This document shows, piece by piece, positions 26,307 to 38,889 of a stretch of 45,263 nt of DNA. Position 1 is the stretch's first letter, and every line of letters begins with the position of its first letter. Below the pieces are notes generated by a model. That model saw nothing but the letters and a program-made list of their open reading frames with translations. It had not been told where the DNA came from and did no database searches. The position numbers and the translations under genes were made by a program. Source of the stretch: Pseudoxanthomonas mexicana (GTDB taxonomy: Bacteria; Pseudomonadota; Gammaproteobacteria; Xanthomonadales; Xanthomonadaceae); the NCBI RefSeq assembly GCF_010093385.1, contig NZ_PDWV01000032.1, positions 1-45,263 on the forward strand. The letters are read 5' to 3'.

Positions 26307-26798
26307 TCACAGCGACTCCAGCCCTTTCAGTGCGGCTTCCACCGTCTGCCGCCGTACCGCTTCGCGATCGCCGGCGAACTGGAACAGCTCCGCGCGCGCG
26401 TAGCCGCCACGCCGCTTCCAGCCGATCCACACCGTGCCCACCGGCTTGTCGGGACTGCCGCCGCCGGGCCCGGCGATGCCGGTCACCGCCACGGCGACGC
26501 TGGCACCGGAGTTGACCAGGGCGCCGGACACCATCTCGATGACGGTCTCGCGGCTGACCGCGCCGTGGACCTCCAGGGTCTGCGGCCGCACGCCCAGCAA
26601 CGCTTGCTTGGCCTCATAGCTGTAGGCCGCCATCCCGCAGTCGAACCAGTCGGAGGAGCCGGCGATATCGGTCACGCACTTGGCGATCCAGCCACCGGTA
26701 CAGCTTTCCGCCGTGACCAGATGGTCGCGGCCCTGCCGCAGGCGCTCGCCGACATGGTGGGCCAGCACGCGCAAGGCTTCATCGGTGGGTACGGACAT
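26307..26798 (-). CDS. pncC: NMN amidohydrolase PncC (CinA C-terminal domain)
   Basis: This 163-residue protein contains TAESCTGG (residues 29-36) with the nucleophilic serine and GIAGPGGGSPDKPVGTV (107-123), the CinA_C signature. It deamidates nicotinamide mononucleotide back to nicotinic acid mononucleotide in NAD recycling. The domain stands alone without the N-terminal CinA part, as in E. coli YgaD, and like there it lies close to recA. The ATG at 26798 is fixed by homology; its ribosome binding site is poor. Confidence 0.93.
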   Translation of the reverse strand: MSVPTDEALRVLAHHVGERLRQGRDHLVTAESCTGGWIAKCVTDIAGSSDWFDCGMAAYSYEAKQALLGVRPQTLEVHGAVSRETVIEMVSGALVNSGASVAVAVTGIAGPGGGSPDKPVGTVWIGWKRRGGYARAELFQFAGDREAVRRQTVEAALKGLESL

Positions 26799-26873
26799 CT
26801 CTGGGTTCCGACAAGGGGGGCGTGCGTGTTGTAGCCGATTTGCCGGGCGCTGTCGCCCTGCCGGGCCACAAAA

Positions 26874-26902
26874 GAAAACGGCCCGCCGGGGAAGGCGGGC
26901 CG
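26874..26902 (-). terminator. Rho-independent terminator of the TonB receptor gene
   Basis: On the minus strand CGGCCCGCC (26902-26894) pairs perfectly with GGCGGGCCG (26887-26879) over a six-base loop, followed by TTTTCTTTTG. It lies 24 bases past the receptor stop. Confidence 0.88.
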
Positions 26903-26925
26903 CTCGCCACATCGTGCGAAGGGGA

Positions 26926-29523
26926 TCAGTAGCGGACGCGCAGCGTCACACCGTACATCCGGGGTGCACCCAGGAAGGCGTTGAACGTGTTGAACGGGTT
27001 GTTCGGGGCCGGCGAGACGTTCTGCAGCGGGCCGTCGAAGCCGACCTGCACGTAGTCCTCATCGGTGATGTTGGTGCCCCAGAACTCCAGCATCCACCGC
27101 TGGTCCTGCGCACCGATGCCGAAGCGCGCGTTCGCCACGGTGTACGCGTCCTGCATCTTTTCCGGGTCGAGGTCGGAGCCGGTGTTGTACTTGGACACGT
27201 ACTTGGCGCCGATGTTGAAACGCGCCATCAGGTTGCCGATGTCCCACTCGTAGGTGATCGCCGCCGATCCGGACCACTTCGGCGCGAAGCTCATCTGCGC
27301 ACCCTGCAGCTTGTACAACGCTCCGACCGAGGGGCATGCGGCGGAGGTCTGTCCCGGCCCGACGAAATCGCAACCCGGGATATTGTCGCCGTACTTCGTG
27401 TCGGCATACATCAGGCCGCTCTGCAGCATCAGACCGCGGATCGACTTCGGCTGCCACATCAGTTCGGCATCCAGGCCCTGCGAGGTGACTTCCGGAATCG
27501 AGCGCACCACGAAGCTGGTGCCCAGGAAGCTGTTGAGCTGGAAGTCCTCGTACTTCTGGTGGAACAGGGTGGCGTTCAGCAGCAGGTTGCCGTCCAGCCA
27601 GGTGGTCTTGGCGCCCAGCTCGTAGCTGTCCACGAACTCGCCGCCGAACGAGGTGTCGAGGACCGGCTGGATGCCGTTCGCACTGCCGCTGCTCAGTCCG
27701 TTCGACGACTGCACGCGATCCAGGTTGAAACCGCCGCCCTTGTAGCCGCGGGCGAACGAACCGTAGGTCATCACGTTGTCGTTCCAGCGATAGGCCGCCT
27801 TCAGCGTGCCCGACCATTCCTTCTCTTCGCGCTGCTGCACCGTGTCGCGCGTGGGTGCGTTGTGCAGCGGGTTGGCCCAGGGCAGGCAGCCGTAGCCGAC
27901 CACCGTGGGCGCCGCCGCCGACGCCTGCGCCACGGTCAAGCCACGAGCCACCAGGGCCGCGACGACCTGCGCGGGATTGGCCAGCATCGCACCGCAGCCG
28001 GCGCCACCGTTGGGGTTGCTGTAGTTGGAGACCAGGCTCTTCTTTTCCCGGGTGTAGCGCAGGCCCACGGTGATATCCAGGGCGTCGGTGGCGTGCCAGG
28101 TGTTGTTGGTGAACAGCGCGGTGCTCTTGGCGTTCTGCTTGTAGGTGTCCAGCGCGCCGAGACCGGCGAAGACCGTGCCGAACGGACGTCCGCTGGCCTG
28201 CGACAGGAACAGCGGCGCGGTCGGCGACTGGCCCAGGGCAGGATTGATGATGGACAGCAGCGCCACCGACAGATACGGCTCGTAGTGCGCGCCCACGCGG
28301 TAGGTCTCGGTGCGGTCCAGATCCTCATCCGAATAGAACGCACCCACCATCCAGTCCACGCGTTCGGTGGCCCCGGTCAGGCGGAACTCCTGGCTGAAGG
28401 TGTCGAAGCCGGTGAAGGACTCGTCCTCGTCCGCATTGCGGTACAGGATGTCCGCCGTGCTGAAGTCGTAGTCCAGGCCATTGATGGCCTCCCACTTGCG
28501 CTGGGCGGTGATGGAGGTCAGCGTGGCGTCGCCGAACCACGGCGAATCCCAGTTGACCTCCACCGACACGCCGCTGTCCTTGATGTCCTGCGTGGTCGGC
28601 CGGTTGCTGTAGGCGACGCGGTCGAACGGATCGTCGCCCGGCGCGGCGACGGCCTGACCGCCAACGAGCGCATTGAGGATGGCGGCGGTGGCGCCCACCG
28701 TGGTCTCCACCGCGGTGCAGCAGTTCTCTTCCCGGCTGGTGAAGTCGCCGGCCACCAGGATGTCCAGGTTGTCGCTGGGCTCCAGCAGCAGCTTGCCGCG
28801 CACCGTGTGGAAATTCTGGTCGTAGTCGTCGGTTTCCTTGCGCGGACCATTGCCGGTGCGCACGTCCATCCAGCCGTCGCGCTTGCGCTTGGCGGCATAC
28901 AGGTTGAACGCGCCCACCTCGCCCAGCGCGTCGTTGTAACTGCCGGACGCGCCCAGGGCGCCATGATTGCCCACGGTGACCTCGCCTTCGGCGCTCTGCG
29001 TGTAGCTGGGGCGACGGGTCACCACGTTGATGACGCCGGCGGAGGTGTTCTTGCCGAACACCGTGCCCTGCGGGCCCTTCAGCACTTCAATGCGTTCGAG
29101 CTGGCCCAGGTCGCCGAAGCCGACGCTGTTGCGTGGCCGGTACACACCATCGATCACCACGCCGACCGAAGACTCCAGACCCACGTTGTCCCCGACGGTG
29201 CCGATGCCGCGGATGCGCGCGGTGGTGATGGCCTCGCTCTGCGTGCTGGTCACGGTCATGCCGGGCACCAGGACCTGCAGGTCCTTGATGTCGCGCACGC
29301 CGGTGTCCTGCAGGAGTTGTTCGGAGATCGCAGTGACCGCGATCGGCACATCCTGCATGGCCTCCTCACGCTTCTGCGCGGTCACCGTCATGGTGGCCAG
29401 CGTGGTGGGTTCCTCTTCTTCGGCCGGCGCAGCCGCCTGCTGCGCGTATGCGTGCGAGGTTGCGCAGAGCGCTGTGAAGACGGCGAGCGAAAGCGCTTTG
29501 CGCCTGTGCGATGCAGTGACCAT
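26926..29523 (-). CDS. TonB-dependent outer membrane receptor
   Basis: This 865-residue protein begins MVTASHRRKALSLAVFTALC with a signal peptide ending at AYAQ. A TonB box-like LATMTVTAQK follows, then the plug domain with DVPIAVTAIS, IRGIGTVGDN and LERIEVLKGPQGTVFGKNTSAGVINVVTRRP, and a 22-strand barrel ending in the terminal aromatic of YGVTLRVRY. GGGAGGGG precedes the ATG. The family (IroN/CirA-like, abundant in xanthomonads) imports siderophores, vitamins or carbohydrates; the plug style with 'QKREEAMQDVPIAVTA' is typical of carbohydrate or phenolic substrate receptors but the ligand cannot be told. It is a single-gene unit. Confidence 0.93.
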   Translation of the reverse strand: MVTASHRRKALSLAVFTALCATSHAYAQQAAAPAEEEEPTTLATMTVTAQKREEAMQDVPIAVTAISEQLLQDTGVRDIKDLQVLVPGMTVTSTQSEAITTARIRGIGTVGDNVGLESSVGVVIDGVYRPRNSVGFGDLGQLERIEVLKGPQGTVFGKNTSAGVINVVTRRPSYTQSAEGEVTVGNHGALGASGSYNDALGEVGAFNLYAAKRKRDGWMDVRTGNGPRKETDDYDQNFHTVRGKLLLEPSDNLDILVAGDFTSREENCCTAVETTVGATAAILNALVGGQAVAAPGDDPFDRVAYSNRPTTQDIKDSGVSVEVNWDSPWFGDATLTSITAQRKWEAINGLDYDFSTADILYRNADEDESFTGFDTFSQEFRLTGATERVDWMVGAFYSDEDLDRTETYRVGAHYEPYLSVALLSIINPALGQSPTAPLFLSQASGRPFGTVFAGLGALDTYKQNAKSTALFTNNTWHATDALDITVGLRYTREKKSLVSNYSNPNGGAGCGAMLANPAQVVAALVARGLTVAQASAAAPTVVGYGCLPWANPLHNAPTRDTVQQREEKEWSGTLKAAYRWNDNVMTYGSFARGYKGGGFNLDRVQSSNGLSSGSANGIQPVLDTSFGGEFVDSYELGAKTTWLDGNLLLNATLFHQKYEDFQLNSFLGTSFVVRSIPEVTSQGLDAELMWQPKSIRGLMLQSGLMYADTKYGDNIPGCDFVGPGQTSAACPSVGALYKLQGAQMSFAPKWSGSAAITYEWDIGNLMARFNIGAKYVSKYNTGSDLDPEKMQDAYTVANARFGIGAQDQRWMLEFWGTNITDEDYVQVGFDGPLQNVSPAPNNPFNTFNAFLGAPRMYGVTLRVRY

Positions 29524-29883
29524 GTTGTCCCCTCCCAAGGGCCATGTTCTGGCGATGTCGTGCAAGAAAATCCGTAGTGGTACGGGCGGCATTACCGCCG
29601 AAAGCGAACGCAACTCCCCTTGCGTCAACGCGAAATTAACACCGGCTTCACAGCGCGGCATTCTGCACTGCGTCGATACGCAGGCCATCACTTTGGCATG
29701 GATAAGCCACTGATTTTACGAACGATCGTGCGGAACTCCGGTTACGCCCACCAGCTTCGCGCGCGCCGCAACGCCTCCCTCCCGCGTCATGGCAGGCAGG
29801 CACGGGCGCACGTCGACATCGGGGCGCGGCGCGGCCAGCGGCTACAATCAACGCCCTTTTGCCCCCTCATCCCCACTGGCCTC
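29524..29883. other. Intergenic region between divergent TonB receptor and mutS genes
   Basis: These 360 bases hold no supported gene. They must carry both divergent promoters; only a -10-like TACAAT for mutS is clear. A short inverted repeat GGCGGTAATGCCGCC lies around 29584-29598 on the receptor side, without a known match. Confidence 0.6.
29843..29848 (+). promoter_or_regulatory. -10-like element of mutS
   Basis: TACAAT stands 35 bases before the mutS GTG. No -35 box is at the proper distance (a TCGACA is 24 bases away), so only the -10 is proposed. Confidence 0.4.
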
Positions 29884-32457
29884 GTGAGCAAAGACAAGTC
29901 GGAACACACGCCCCTGATGAAGCAGTTCTTCGCCGCCAAGGCGGAGTACCCGGACCTGCTGCTGTTCTTCCGGATGGGGGACTTCTACGAACTGTTCTAC
30001 GACGACGCACGCAAGGCCGCGCGGTTGCTCGACATCACGCTGACCCAGCGCGGCAGTTCCGGGGGCGCGCCAATCCCGATGGCCGGGGTGCCGGTGCATG
30101 CCTGCGAGGGCTACCTGGCCCGACTTGTGGCGCTGGGCGAGTCGGTGGCGATCTGCGAACAGATCGGCGACCCCGCCCTGGCCAAGGGCCTGGTGGAACG
30201 CAAGGTGGTGCGCGTGGTGACGCCGGGCACGGTGACCGACGAGGCCCTGCTCAACGAACGCCGCGACACGCTGCTCATGGCGGTCGCGCGCGGGCGCTCG
30301 GGTTACGGGTTGGCCTGGGCGGACCTGGCCGGTGGCCGCTTCCTGGTCAACGAGGTCGAGAACGACGACGCGCTGGAGGCCGAACTCGCGCGGCTTGAGC
30401 CGGCCGAACTGCTGCTGCCGGATGAGGAAGGCTGGCCGGCATTCCTGCAGCAGCGCACGGGAACGCGCCGGCGTGCGCCGTGGCTGTTCGACCCCGACAG
30501 CGGGCGCCGCCAGCTGCTGGGATTCTTCGGCGTGCATGACCTCACGGGGTTCGGCATCGACGACAAGGCATTGGCCACGGCCGCCGCGGGCGCCCTGCTG
30601 GGTTATGTGGAAGAGACCCAGAAGCAGCGACTGCCGCACCTCACCGCGATCGCGGTGGAGTCGGCCAGCGACGCGATCGCGATGAACGCCGCCACGCGCC
30701 GCCACCTGGAACTGGATACCCGCGTCGATGGCGACACGCGGCACACCTTGCTGGGCGTGCTGGACACCACCGTCACGCCGATGGGCGGGCGTCTGTTGCG
30801 GCGTTGGCTGCACCGGCCACTGCGCGACCGCCGCCTGCTGGGCGAGCGCCACCATGCCGTCGCCACGTTGATGGAACACACCGCGCGCGATCTGCGCACC
30901 GGCTTCCGCGGGCTGGGCGACCTGGAACGCATCCTCACCCGCGTGGCGCTGCGCTCGGCGCGCCCGCGCGACCTGTCCACGCTGCGCGATGGCCTGGCGC
31001 TGCTGCCGGAGGTGCAGGGGCATCTGGCACCGCTGGATTCGCCGCGCCTTCGGGCGCTGGCGGCGGAGCTAGGCGAGCACGCGGACACCGCGGCGCTGCT
31101 CATCGCTGCCATCGCCGCACAACCGCCCTTGAAGCTCAGCGACGGCGGCGTGCTGGCCGACGGCTACGATGCCGAACTCGACGAGCTGCGCCGGCTGAGC
31201 ACCAACGCGGACCAGTTCCTGGTCGACCTGGAGGCCCGCGAACGCGCGAGCAGCGGCATCGCCACGCTCAAGGTGGGCTACAACCGCGTGCATGGCTATT
31301 ACATCGAGATCAGCAAGGGCCAGGCCGACAAGGCGCCGGTGCACTACACGCGCCGGCAGACACTGACCGGCGCCGAGCGCTACATCACAGAGGAGCTCAA
31401 GCAGTTCGAGGACAAGGTGCTGTCGGCACGCGAGCGTTCGCTGTCCCGCGAGAAGCTGCTGTACGACGCACTGCTGGATACGCTCAATGCGCGCCTTGAG
31501 CCGCTCAAGCGCTGCGCTGCCGCGCTGAGCGAACTGGACGTGCTCGCCGCCTTCTCCGAACGTGCACAGGAACTGGACTGGGCGCAACCGGAACTGGGCG
31601 AAGCGCCCGGCCTGCGCATCGAGCGCGGACGGCACCCGGTGGTCGAGGCGGTGCGCAAGGAACCGTTCGAGCCCAACGATCTGGTGCTGGACGAAGGCAG
31701 GCGCATGCTGGTGATCACCGGCCCGAACATGGGCGGCAAGTCGACCTACATGCGGCAGAACGCGCTGATCGTGCTGCTGGCCCACATCGGCAGTTTCGTC
31801 CCGGCATCGCGTGCGGTGATCGGGCCTATCGACCGTATCCTCACCCGCATCGGCGCCGGCGACGACCTGGCGCGCGGCCAGTCCACCTTCATGGTGGAGA
31901 TGGCGGAGACCAGCTACATCCTGCATCACGCCACTGCACAGTCGCTGGTGCTGATGGACGAGATCGGCCGCGGCACCTCGACCTACGATGGCCTGGCGCT
32001 GGCGGACGCGGTGGCGCGCCACCTGGCCGGCACCAACCGCTGCTACACGCTGTTCGCCACCCATTATTTCGAATTGACGGCGCTCGCAGGAGAACCCGGC
32101 AGCGGCATCGCCAACGTGCATCTGGACGCTGTGGAGCACGGCGATACGCTGGTCTTCATGCATGCGGTGAAGGAGGGGGCGGCGGACCGGAGCTTCGGCC
32201 TGCAGGTGGCCGCGCGGGCCGGCCTGCCCAGGACCACGCTGCAGCAGGCACGCCGTCGGCTGGCCGAGCTGGAACAGCGTGGCCGGGAAACCCATGCATC
32301 GGACATGGCGCCGCAGGCGCTCGATGCGCCGCAACAGTTCGGCCTGTTCGCCGCGGCGCCCTCGGCCGCACAGGAAGCGCTGGCGGCGATCGATCCCGAC
32401 GAACTCTCGCCCAAACAGGCGCTCGAAGCGCTGTACCGTCTCAAGGCGCTGCTCTGA
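29884..32457 (+). CDS. mutS: DNA mismatch repair protein MutS
   Basis: This 857-residue protein (E. coli 853) has the mismatch-reading F34-Y-E36 in RMGDFYELF, connector and lever domains, the clamp region ([21 protein letters not shown]), and the ABC ATPase with Walker [10 protein letters not shown] at 613-621, signature STFMVEM and Walker [14 protein letters not shown]. The beta-clamp and tetramerisation tail is present. I use the GTG at 29884, giving [16 protein letters not shown], which matches family N-termini; the frame is open further upstream but that part is not protein-like. No Shine-Dalgarno sequence is visible. Confidence 0.96.
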   Translation: MSKDKSEHTPLMKQFFAAKAEYPDLLLFFRMGDFYELFYDDARKAARLLDITLTQRGSSGGAPIPMAGVPVHACEGYLARLVALGESVAICEQIGDPALAKGLVERKVVRVVTPGTVTDEALLNERRDTLLMAVARGRSGYGLAWADLAGGRFLVNEVENDDALEAELARLEPAELLLPDEEGWPAFLQQRTGTRRRAPWLFDPDSGRRQLLGFFGVHDLTGFGIDDKALATAAAGALLGYVEETQKQRLPHLTAIAVESASDAIAMNAATRRHLELDTRVDGDTRHTLLGVLDTTVTPMGGRLLRRWLHRPLRDRRLLGERHHAVATLMEHTARDLRTGFRGLGDLERILTRVALRSARPRDLSTLRDGLALLPEVQGHLAPLDSPRLRALAAELGEHADTAALLIAAIAAQPPLKLSDGGVLADGYDAELDELRRLSTNADQFLVDLEARERASSGIATLKVGYNRVHGYYIEISKGQADKAPVHYTRRQTLTGAERYITEELKQFEDKVLSARERSLSREKLLYDALLDTLNARLEPLKRCAAALSELDVLAAFSERAQELDWAQPELGEAPGLRIERGRHPVVEAVRKEPFEPNDLVLDEGRRMLVITGPNMGGKSTYMRQNALIVLLAHIGSFVPASRAVIGPIDRILTRIGAGDDLARGQSTFMVEMAETSYILHHATAQSLVLMDEIGRGTSTYDGLALADAVARHLAGTNRCYTLFATHYFELTALAGEPGSGIANVHLDAVEHGDTLVFMHAVKEGAADRSFGLQVAARAGLPRTTLQQARRRLAELEQRGRETHASDMAPQALDAPQQFGLFAAAPSAAQEALAAIDPDELSPKQALEALYRLKALL

Positions 32458-35107
<2,650 letters not shown>

Positions 35108-35127
35108 TCTTCCACCGCAGGCCTTCG

Positions 35128-35162
35128 CAACGCCGCATGGCCGGATCCGGCATGCGGCGTTG
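35128..35162 (+). terminator. Long GC-rich hairpin after katG, possible terminator without T tract
   Basis: CAACGCCGCAT (35128-35138) pairs with ATGCGGCGTTG (35152-35162), and the enclosed GCCGGATCCGGC is itself palindromic, so about 17 pairs form with one bulge. Only two or three T residues follow, so it may end or protect the katG mRNA rather than act as a classical terminator. Confidence 0.5.
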
Positions 35163-35267
35163 TCGTGTCCGCCGGTCGGTCCACAGGAATTGTGAGTCGG
35201 TGGCCGGTCAGATTGGCGCTAGCATCATCCGCGACTCTCCATCCCCGTCCAGGAGGACGACCTTACG

Positions 35268-35882
35268 ATGAGCAACGCATCCCTCGCCGAAGATCTCTTC
35301 GCCCAGTTGCAGGGCGCCCCGCTGCAGCAGGTCTCCCAACAACTCGGCATCGGGCAGATGCAGGCCTCCAGCGCGGTAAGTGCCGCGCTTCCGCTGCTAT
35401 TGGGCGCGCTGGGTCGCAACACGGCGCAGCCGCAAGGCGCGGAAGCCCTGTTCGGCGCCCTGCAGCGCAACCACGCCGGTCTCGACCTTGGCAGCGTGCT
35501 GGGCGCGGTGCTGGGCGGCGCTTCGTCGCCGCAGGCCAATGGCGCCGGCATCCTCGGCCACATCTTCGGCGGCCAGCAGAACCGGGCCGAACTGGGCCTG
35601 GGCCAGGCCACCGGCCTGGGGGGTGAGCGCGCGGGCCAGTTGCTGAAGATCCTGGCGCCCATCGTGCTGGCCTTCATCGCCCAGCGCATGAGCCAGGGCG
35701 GCGCGCAGAACAACCCGCTGGGACTGGCCGAAGTACTGGGCCAGGAGCAGCGCCAGGTGCAGCAGCAGGGCGGCCTGGGCGGCGGACTGCTCGGTGCGGT
35801 GCTCGACCAGGACGGCGACGGCCAGCTGGGCCTGGGGGACATCCTCAAGATAGGCAGCGGCATGTTCGGCGGCGGACGCTGA
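35268..35882 (+). CDS. DUF937 family protein with a C-terminal EF-hand-like loop
   Basis: This 204-residue protein is rich in Gly, Ala, Leu and Gln. The N-terminal part (QVSQQLGIGQMQASSAVSAA, then LPLLLGALGRNT) matches DUF937 (YidB-like), which is mostly helical and of unknown function. The segment DQDGDGQLGLGDI near residue 185 resembles a DxDxDG calcium loop (dockerin/EF-hand type). AGGAGG precedes the ATG by eleven bases. No signal peptide is seen. It stands alone between katG and the S4-protein gene on the other strand. The function is unknown. Confidence 0.85.
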   Translation: MSNASLAEDLFAQLQGAPLQQVSQQLGIGQMQASSAVSAALPLLLGALGRNTAQPQGAEALFGALQRNHAGLDLGSVLGAVLGGASSPQANGAGILGHIFGGQQNRAELGLGQATGLGGERAGQLLKILAPIVLAFIAQRMSQGGAQNNPLGLAEVLGQEQRQVQQQGGLGGGLLGAVLDQDGDGQLGLGDILKIGSGMFGGGR

Positions 35883-35928
35883 GCGGCCCGCATCATGCAA
35901 GACGAAGGGCGCCTCGGCGCTCTTCTTT

Positions 35929-36342
35929 TTACATCGCGTCGATGTCGCCCAGCGCGCGGATCAGGCGCCGCGCACGCTTGTCGGGTCTGGACTGTGGCGC
36001 CTGGTAGCCGGCGCGCTCGGCCCGCCGCTGCGCCAGGGCCGCTTCGCGCCGCGCACGCGAAGCTTCGGATTCGACATACAGCGCCTGCGCTGCGGGGGCA
36101 GGCCCACGCTGATCGCTGAGCCCGCGCACTTCGATCTCGTAGGTGTCGTCACCGCGCGTGATCGCCAGGACATCGCCCACGCGCACGGCGCGCGAGGACT
36201 TGGCCCGTTGTCCGCCCACGTCGACCTTGCCGGTCACGATGGCCTGCTTGGCCAGGCTGCGGGTCTTGTAGAAGCGGGCGACCCAGAGCCAGATGTCCAG
36301 CCTCAGGGTCGCCATGCCCTGCTCATCCGATCCCAAATTCAT
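35929..36342 (-). CDS. hslR: S4-domain RNA-binding protein, HslR/Hsp15-like
   Basis: This protein of about 137 residues has an S4 domain: LRLDIWLWVARFYKTRSLAKQ, VTGKVDVGG and SRAVRVGDVLAI, followed by a basic tail (RADKRARRLIRAL type). Hsp15 binds 50S subunits carrying stalled nascent chains after heat shock. I prefer the ATG at 36342, which has GAGGACGTG upstream; ATGs at 36357 and 36315 are alternatives. Because the upstream esterase gene has lost one base, its frame now runs into this gene with no stop, so an automatic call would merge the two into one false 497-residue protein. Confidence 0.85.
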   Translation of the reverse strand: MNLGSDEQGMATLRLDIWLWVARFYKTRSLAKQAIVTGKVDVGGQRAKSSRAVRVGDVLAITRGDDTYEIEVRGLSDQRGPAPAAQALYVESEASRARREAALAQRRAERAGYQAPQSRPDKRARRLIRALGDIDAM

Positions 36343-36373
36343 CACGTCCTCACGCATCAGCTTGATGCCTACC

Positions 36374-37422
36374 CTACCGGGTCTCCGCCAGTCCTGTGGC
36401 GATCCTGCGCGCCAGTTCGACGCTCTCCGGTGCCGCCAGCCCGCCCCAACGCTGGTCCGCGTCGCCCAGTGCCATGCCGGCCGCCACCAGATCGCCGCCG
36501 CGAGCAGCCCCCGCACCTGCGCCAGGTCGGCGTGAACACGCTCGCTCAGCCTTTTCCTGCATGTTTCCAGGGCGGCGTGGTCGGACGGCGGCAAGGGCGC
36601 ATCCAACCATGCCAGCACCTTCTGGAAGGCCCGCCTGTCCGGCGTGGCGTGGCCGCGCAATCCCATCGAGTGGCGATGCACCTGTTGCACGCAGAATTCC
36701 TGCATGGAGCGCTGACTGGCCGCGTCCGCACGACGATTGGGCAGGTCGTGCGCGCCGGTAACGTAGGCCAGGCGCACCGTCGTCTGGAACAGTCGCATCA
36801 GATCGGCGGGCGGCGCGGTCAAACGCGTGCTCCCGATGGCGTCGCTCCCCGCATTCAGAAGCGCACCACGGAACACGTCGGGATAGGCCAGCGCGACCCT
36901 CAACGCCGTCCGAGAACCTCCCGAGAACCCGCCGACGAACACGCGCTCGGGGTCCACCGGATACCGCGCGGCGATGCCGTGCGCCGCATGCAGCGCCAAC
37001 GGCATGCGGCGATCGAACACGATCGCTTCGTTTCCCGCTTCGCGGGGCGACACATAGATCATGCCGTGCGCTTCGAGGGTCGGCATCCAGTCCATGGGCG
37101 CACGGTACGCGTCCTGGGGTGGAATCCAGACGAGCAGCGCATAGCCGCGTGGGGGCGGCGGTTTCCGCGGGACGAAGACGTCGAAGCGGGCCTGCGCGAT
37201 ATCCACCGTCTGCTCGGCCAGTTGGCGCCCTGAGCCGGACACATACCGCTGCATGCGATCGAAGGTGGTGGGCGTCTGCGTGCGGCGCGCGATCTCACGC
37301 GCGCCCGCGAGCGGAGAAGGCGCATCCAGGCGAACGTCGTCCTGACGCCCCTGGCCGGCGACCAGAACAGCCGGCCATGCCAGGGCAGCCATCATGCAGA
37401 TCGCAATCGCGCACCGCCTCAT
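36374..37422 (-). pseudogene. Secreted alpha/beta-hydrolase (esterase) with a frameshift near 36508
   Basis: The start MRRCAIAICMMAALAWPAVL is a signal peptide, and VFVGGFSGGSRTALRVALAY has the nucleophile elbow G-F-S-G-G, so this is a periplasmic alpha/beta hydrolase. After about residue 305 the frame turns into tryptophan/arginine-rich text (IWWRPAWHWATR), while a neighbouring minus frame gives a protein-like end, GGDLVAAGMALGDADQRWGG and ELARRIATGLAETR, with a stop at 36374. One extra G in the GGGGG run at 36508-36512 would join them. It is either a true inactivating deletion or a sequencing error; the same kind of error is seen in rplS nearby. Confidence 0.75.
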
Positions 37423-37461
37423 CCGCGTGCATCAGGACTCATCGTGCAGGAGGGCGACATT

Positions 37462-37490
37462 AAACAAAAAGCCCCGGCACAGGCCGGGGC
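37462..37490 (-). terminator. Rho-independent terminator of the rpsP-rimM-trmD-rplS operon
   Basis: On the minus strand GCCCCGG (37490-37484) pairs with CCGGGGC (37477-37471) over a six-base loop and is followed by TTTTTGTTTAA. It is 31 bases past the rplS stop. Confidence 0.92.
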
Positions 37491-37520
37491 TTCGTTGCGC
37501 ATCCGGTAAGGGGCGCGCGT

Positions 37521-37918
37521 TTACTCGGCAGCAGCGGCAGCGGCCTGGCGCGCGGCCTTGGCGGCGGCGTTGGCGGCCAGGTCTTCCTTGATGCGGGCAG
37601 CCTTGCCTTCCAGGTCGCGCAGGTAGTACAGCTTGCCGGCGCGGACCTTGCCGCGGCGCTTCACTTCGACCGAGTCGATCGAGGCGCTGTGGGTCTGGAA
37701 CACGCGCTCGACGCCGTAGCCGTGCGAGATCTTGCGCACGGTGAAAGCGGAGTTCAGGCCGGCGTTCTTCTTGGCGATGACGACGCCTTCGTACGCCTCA
37801 CGCGCTCGCGGTTGCCTTCCTTGACCTTCACGTTGACGACGACCGTGTCACCGGGGCCGAACGCGGGCAGCTCGCGCGTGATCTGGGAGGCTTCGAATTC
37901 CTGGAGGAGCTTGCTCAT
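37521..37918 (-). CDS. rplS: Ribosomal protein L19, interrupted by an apparent 1-base deletion
   Basis: From the ATG at 37918 the frame gives [20 protein letters not shown] and [18 protein letters not shown], the N-terminus of L19, and then breaks (RRTKASSSP, stop). From about 37797 the next frame gives [20 protein letters not shown], then [20 protein letters not shown] to the end. Restoring one C after GTG (between 37798 and 37799, plus strand G) rejoins the two into a 132-residue L19. Because L19 is a core 50S protein at the 30S-50S bridge, a sequencing or assembly error is more likely than a true mutation. It is last in the rpsP operon, followed by a terminator. Confidence 0.9.
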
Positions 37919-38067
37919 GTTGGCACCAATGCTTGTATGCGTGATCGTGTCTTGCGACAGCGGAAACTGATGCAGTCGCCGGATTGCGCTGCACGATATT
38001 CTTATGGGATCCGGGGACGTGAACCGCCCAAGGGTCGCGCATTCTACCGGATTCCCGGCGCGGCTGG

Positions 38068-38826
38068 CTACCCTGCCCCGTCCCGGCCCGCCAGATCGGC
38101 CCGGAAGGCGTCCAGCAGGATCCGGTCGGCCTTGGACAGGCCGGCCTCGTCCAGCAGGTCCGGGCGACGGAGCCAGGTCCGGCCCAGCGCCTGCTGGCGG
38201 CGCCAGCGCGCGATGGCCGCGTGGTCGCCGGAGCGCAGGACGGCCGGCACGTCGCCCAGCGGATGGCTCGAAGGCTGGGTGTAGTGCGGGCAGTCCAGTA
38301 GGCCGTCTCCCTCGAAACTGTCCTGGATGGCCGACTCCGCATCGTTCAGAGCACCTTCCTGCAGGCGCCCGACCGCGTCGATGACCACGGCCGCCGCCAG
38401 TTCGCCGCCGGACAGGACGTAGTCCCCGATCGACAATTCCTCGTCGACTTCGGCCTCAAGGAAGCGCTCGTCCACGCCCTCGTAGCGGCCGCACAACAGG
38501 ATCATCCTCGGCAGCGCCGCCAGTTCGCGCGCTTTCTTCTGGGTGAGCGGCGCGCCCTGCGGGCTCATGTAGATCACCGGCGCCGGAACCGGATCCGCCG
38601 CCCGGACCGCTTCAAGACAAGCCCGCAGGGGCTCGAGCAGCATCACCATGCCCGGGCCGCCACCGAACGGCCGGTCGTCCACCCGGCGGTAGCCGCCGGT
38701 GGCGTAATCGCGCGGATTCCAGCCATGCAGCGACAGCAGTCCGCGCTCCTGCGCACGTCCCACCACGCCCACGGCTGCGGCCTGGGCGATGAACTCGGGG
38801 AACAGGGTCATGACGTCGATGCGCAT
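38068..38826 (-). CDS. trmD: tRNA (guanine37-N1)-methyltransferase TrmD
   Basis: This 252-residue SPOUT methyltransferase starts [12 protein letters not shown] and shows the knot region [24 protein letters not shown] and the conserved [17 protein letters not shown], plus [16 protein letters not shown]. It makes m1G37 in tRNAs reading CNN codons, preventing +1 frameshifts. It lies between rimM (63-base gap) and rplS (149-base gap) in the standard operon. Confidence 0.97.
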   Translation of the reverse strand: MRIDVMTLFPEFIAQAAAVGVVGRAQERGLLSLHGWNPRDYATGGYRRVDDRPFGGGPGMVMLLEPLRACLEAVRAADPVPAPVIYMSPQGAPLTQKKARELAALPRMILLCGRYEGVDERFLEAEVDEELSIGDYVLSGGELAAAVVIDAVGRLQEGALNDAESAIQDSFEGDGLLDCPHYTQPSSHPLGDVPAVLRSGDHAAIARWRRQQALGRTWLRRPDLLDEAGLSKADRILLDAFRADLAGRDGAG

Positions 38827-38889
38827 GGCGATCGGCTACAACTCGATGAGGACGCAGGGTAACCGCCATGGCGGTCGCTGGCGACGTGA

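Noticed and set aside
29813..29818. TCGACA as -35 box of mutS
   Set aside because: It is 24 bases from the TACAAT -10, too far for sigma-70.
35929..37422. A single 497-residue fusion of esterase and S4 protein
   Set aside because: The middle section reads as low-quality tryptophan/arginine sequence while the adjacent frame restores a normal esterase end and stop; the fusion is a product of a missing base.
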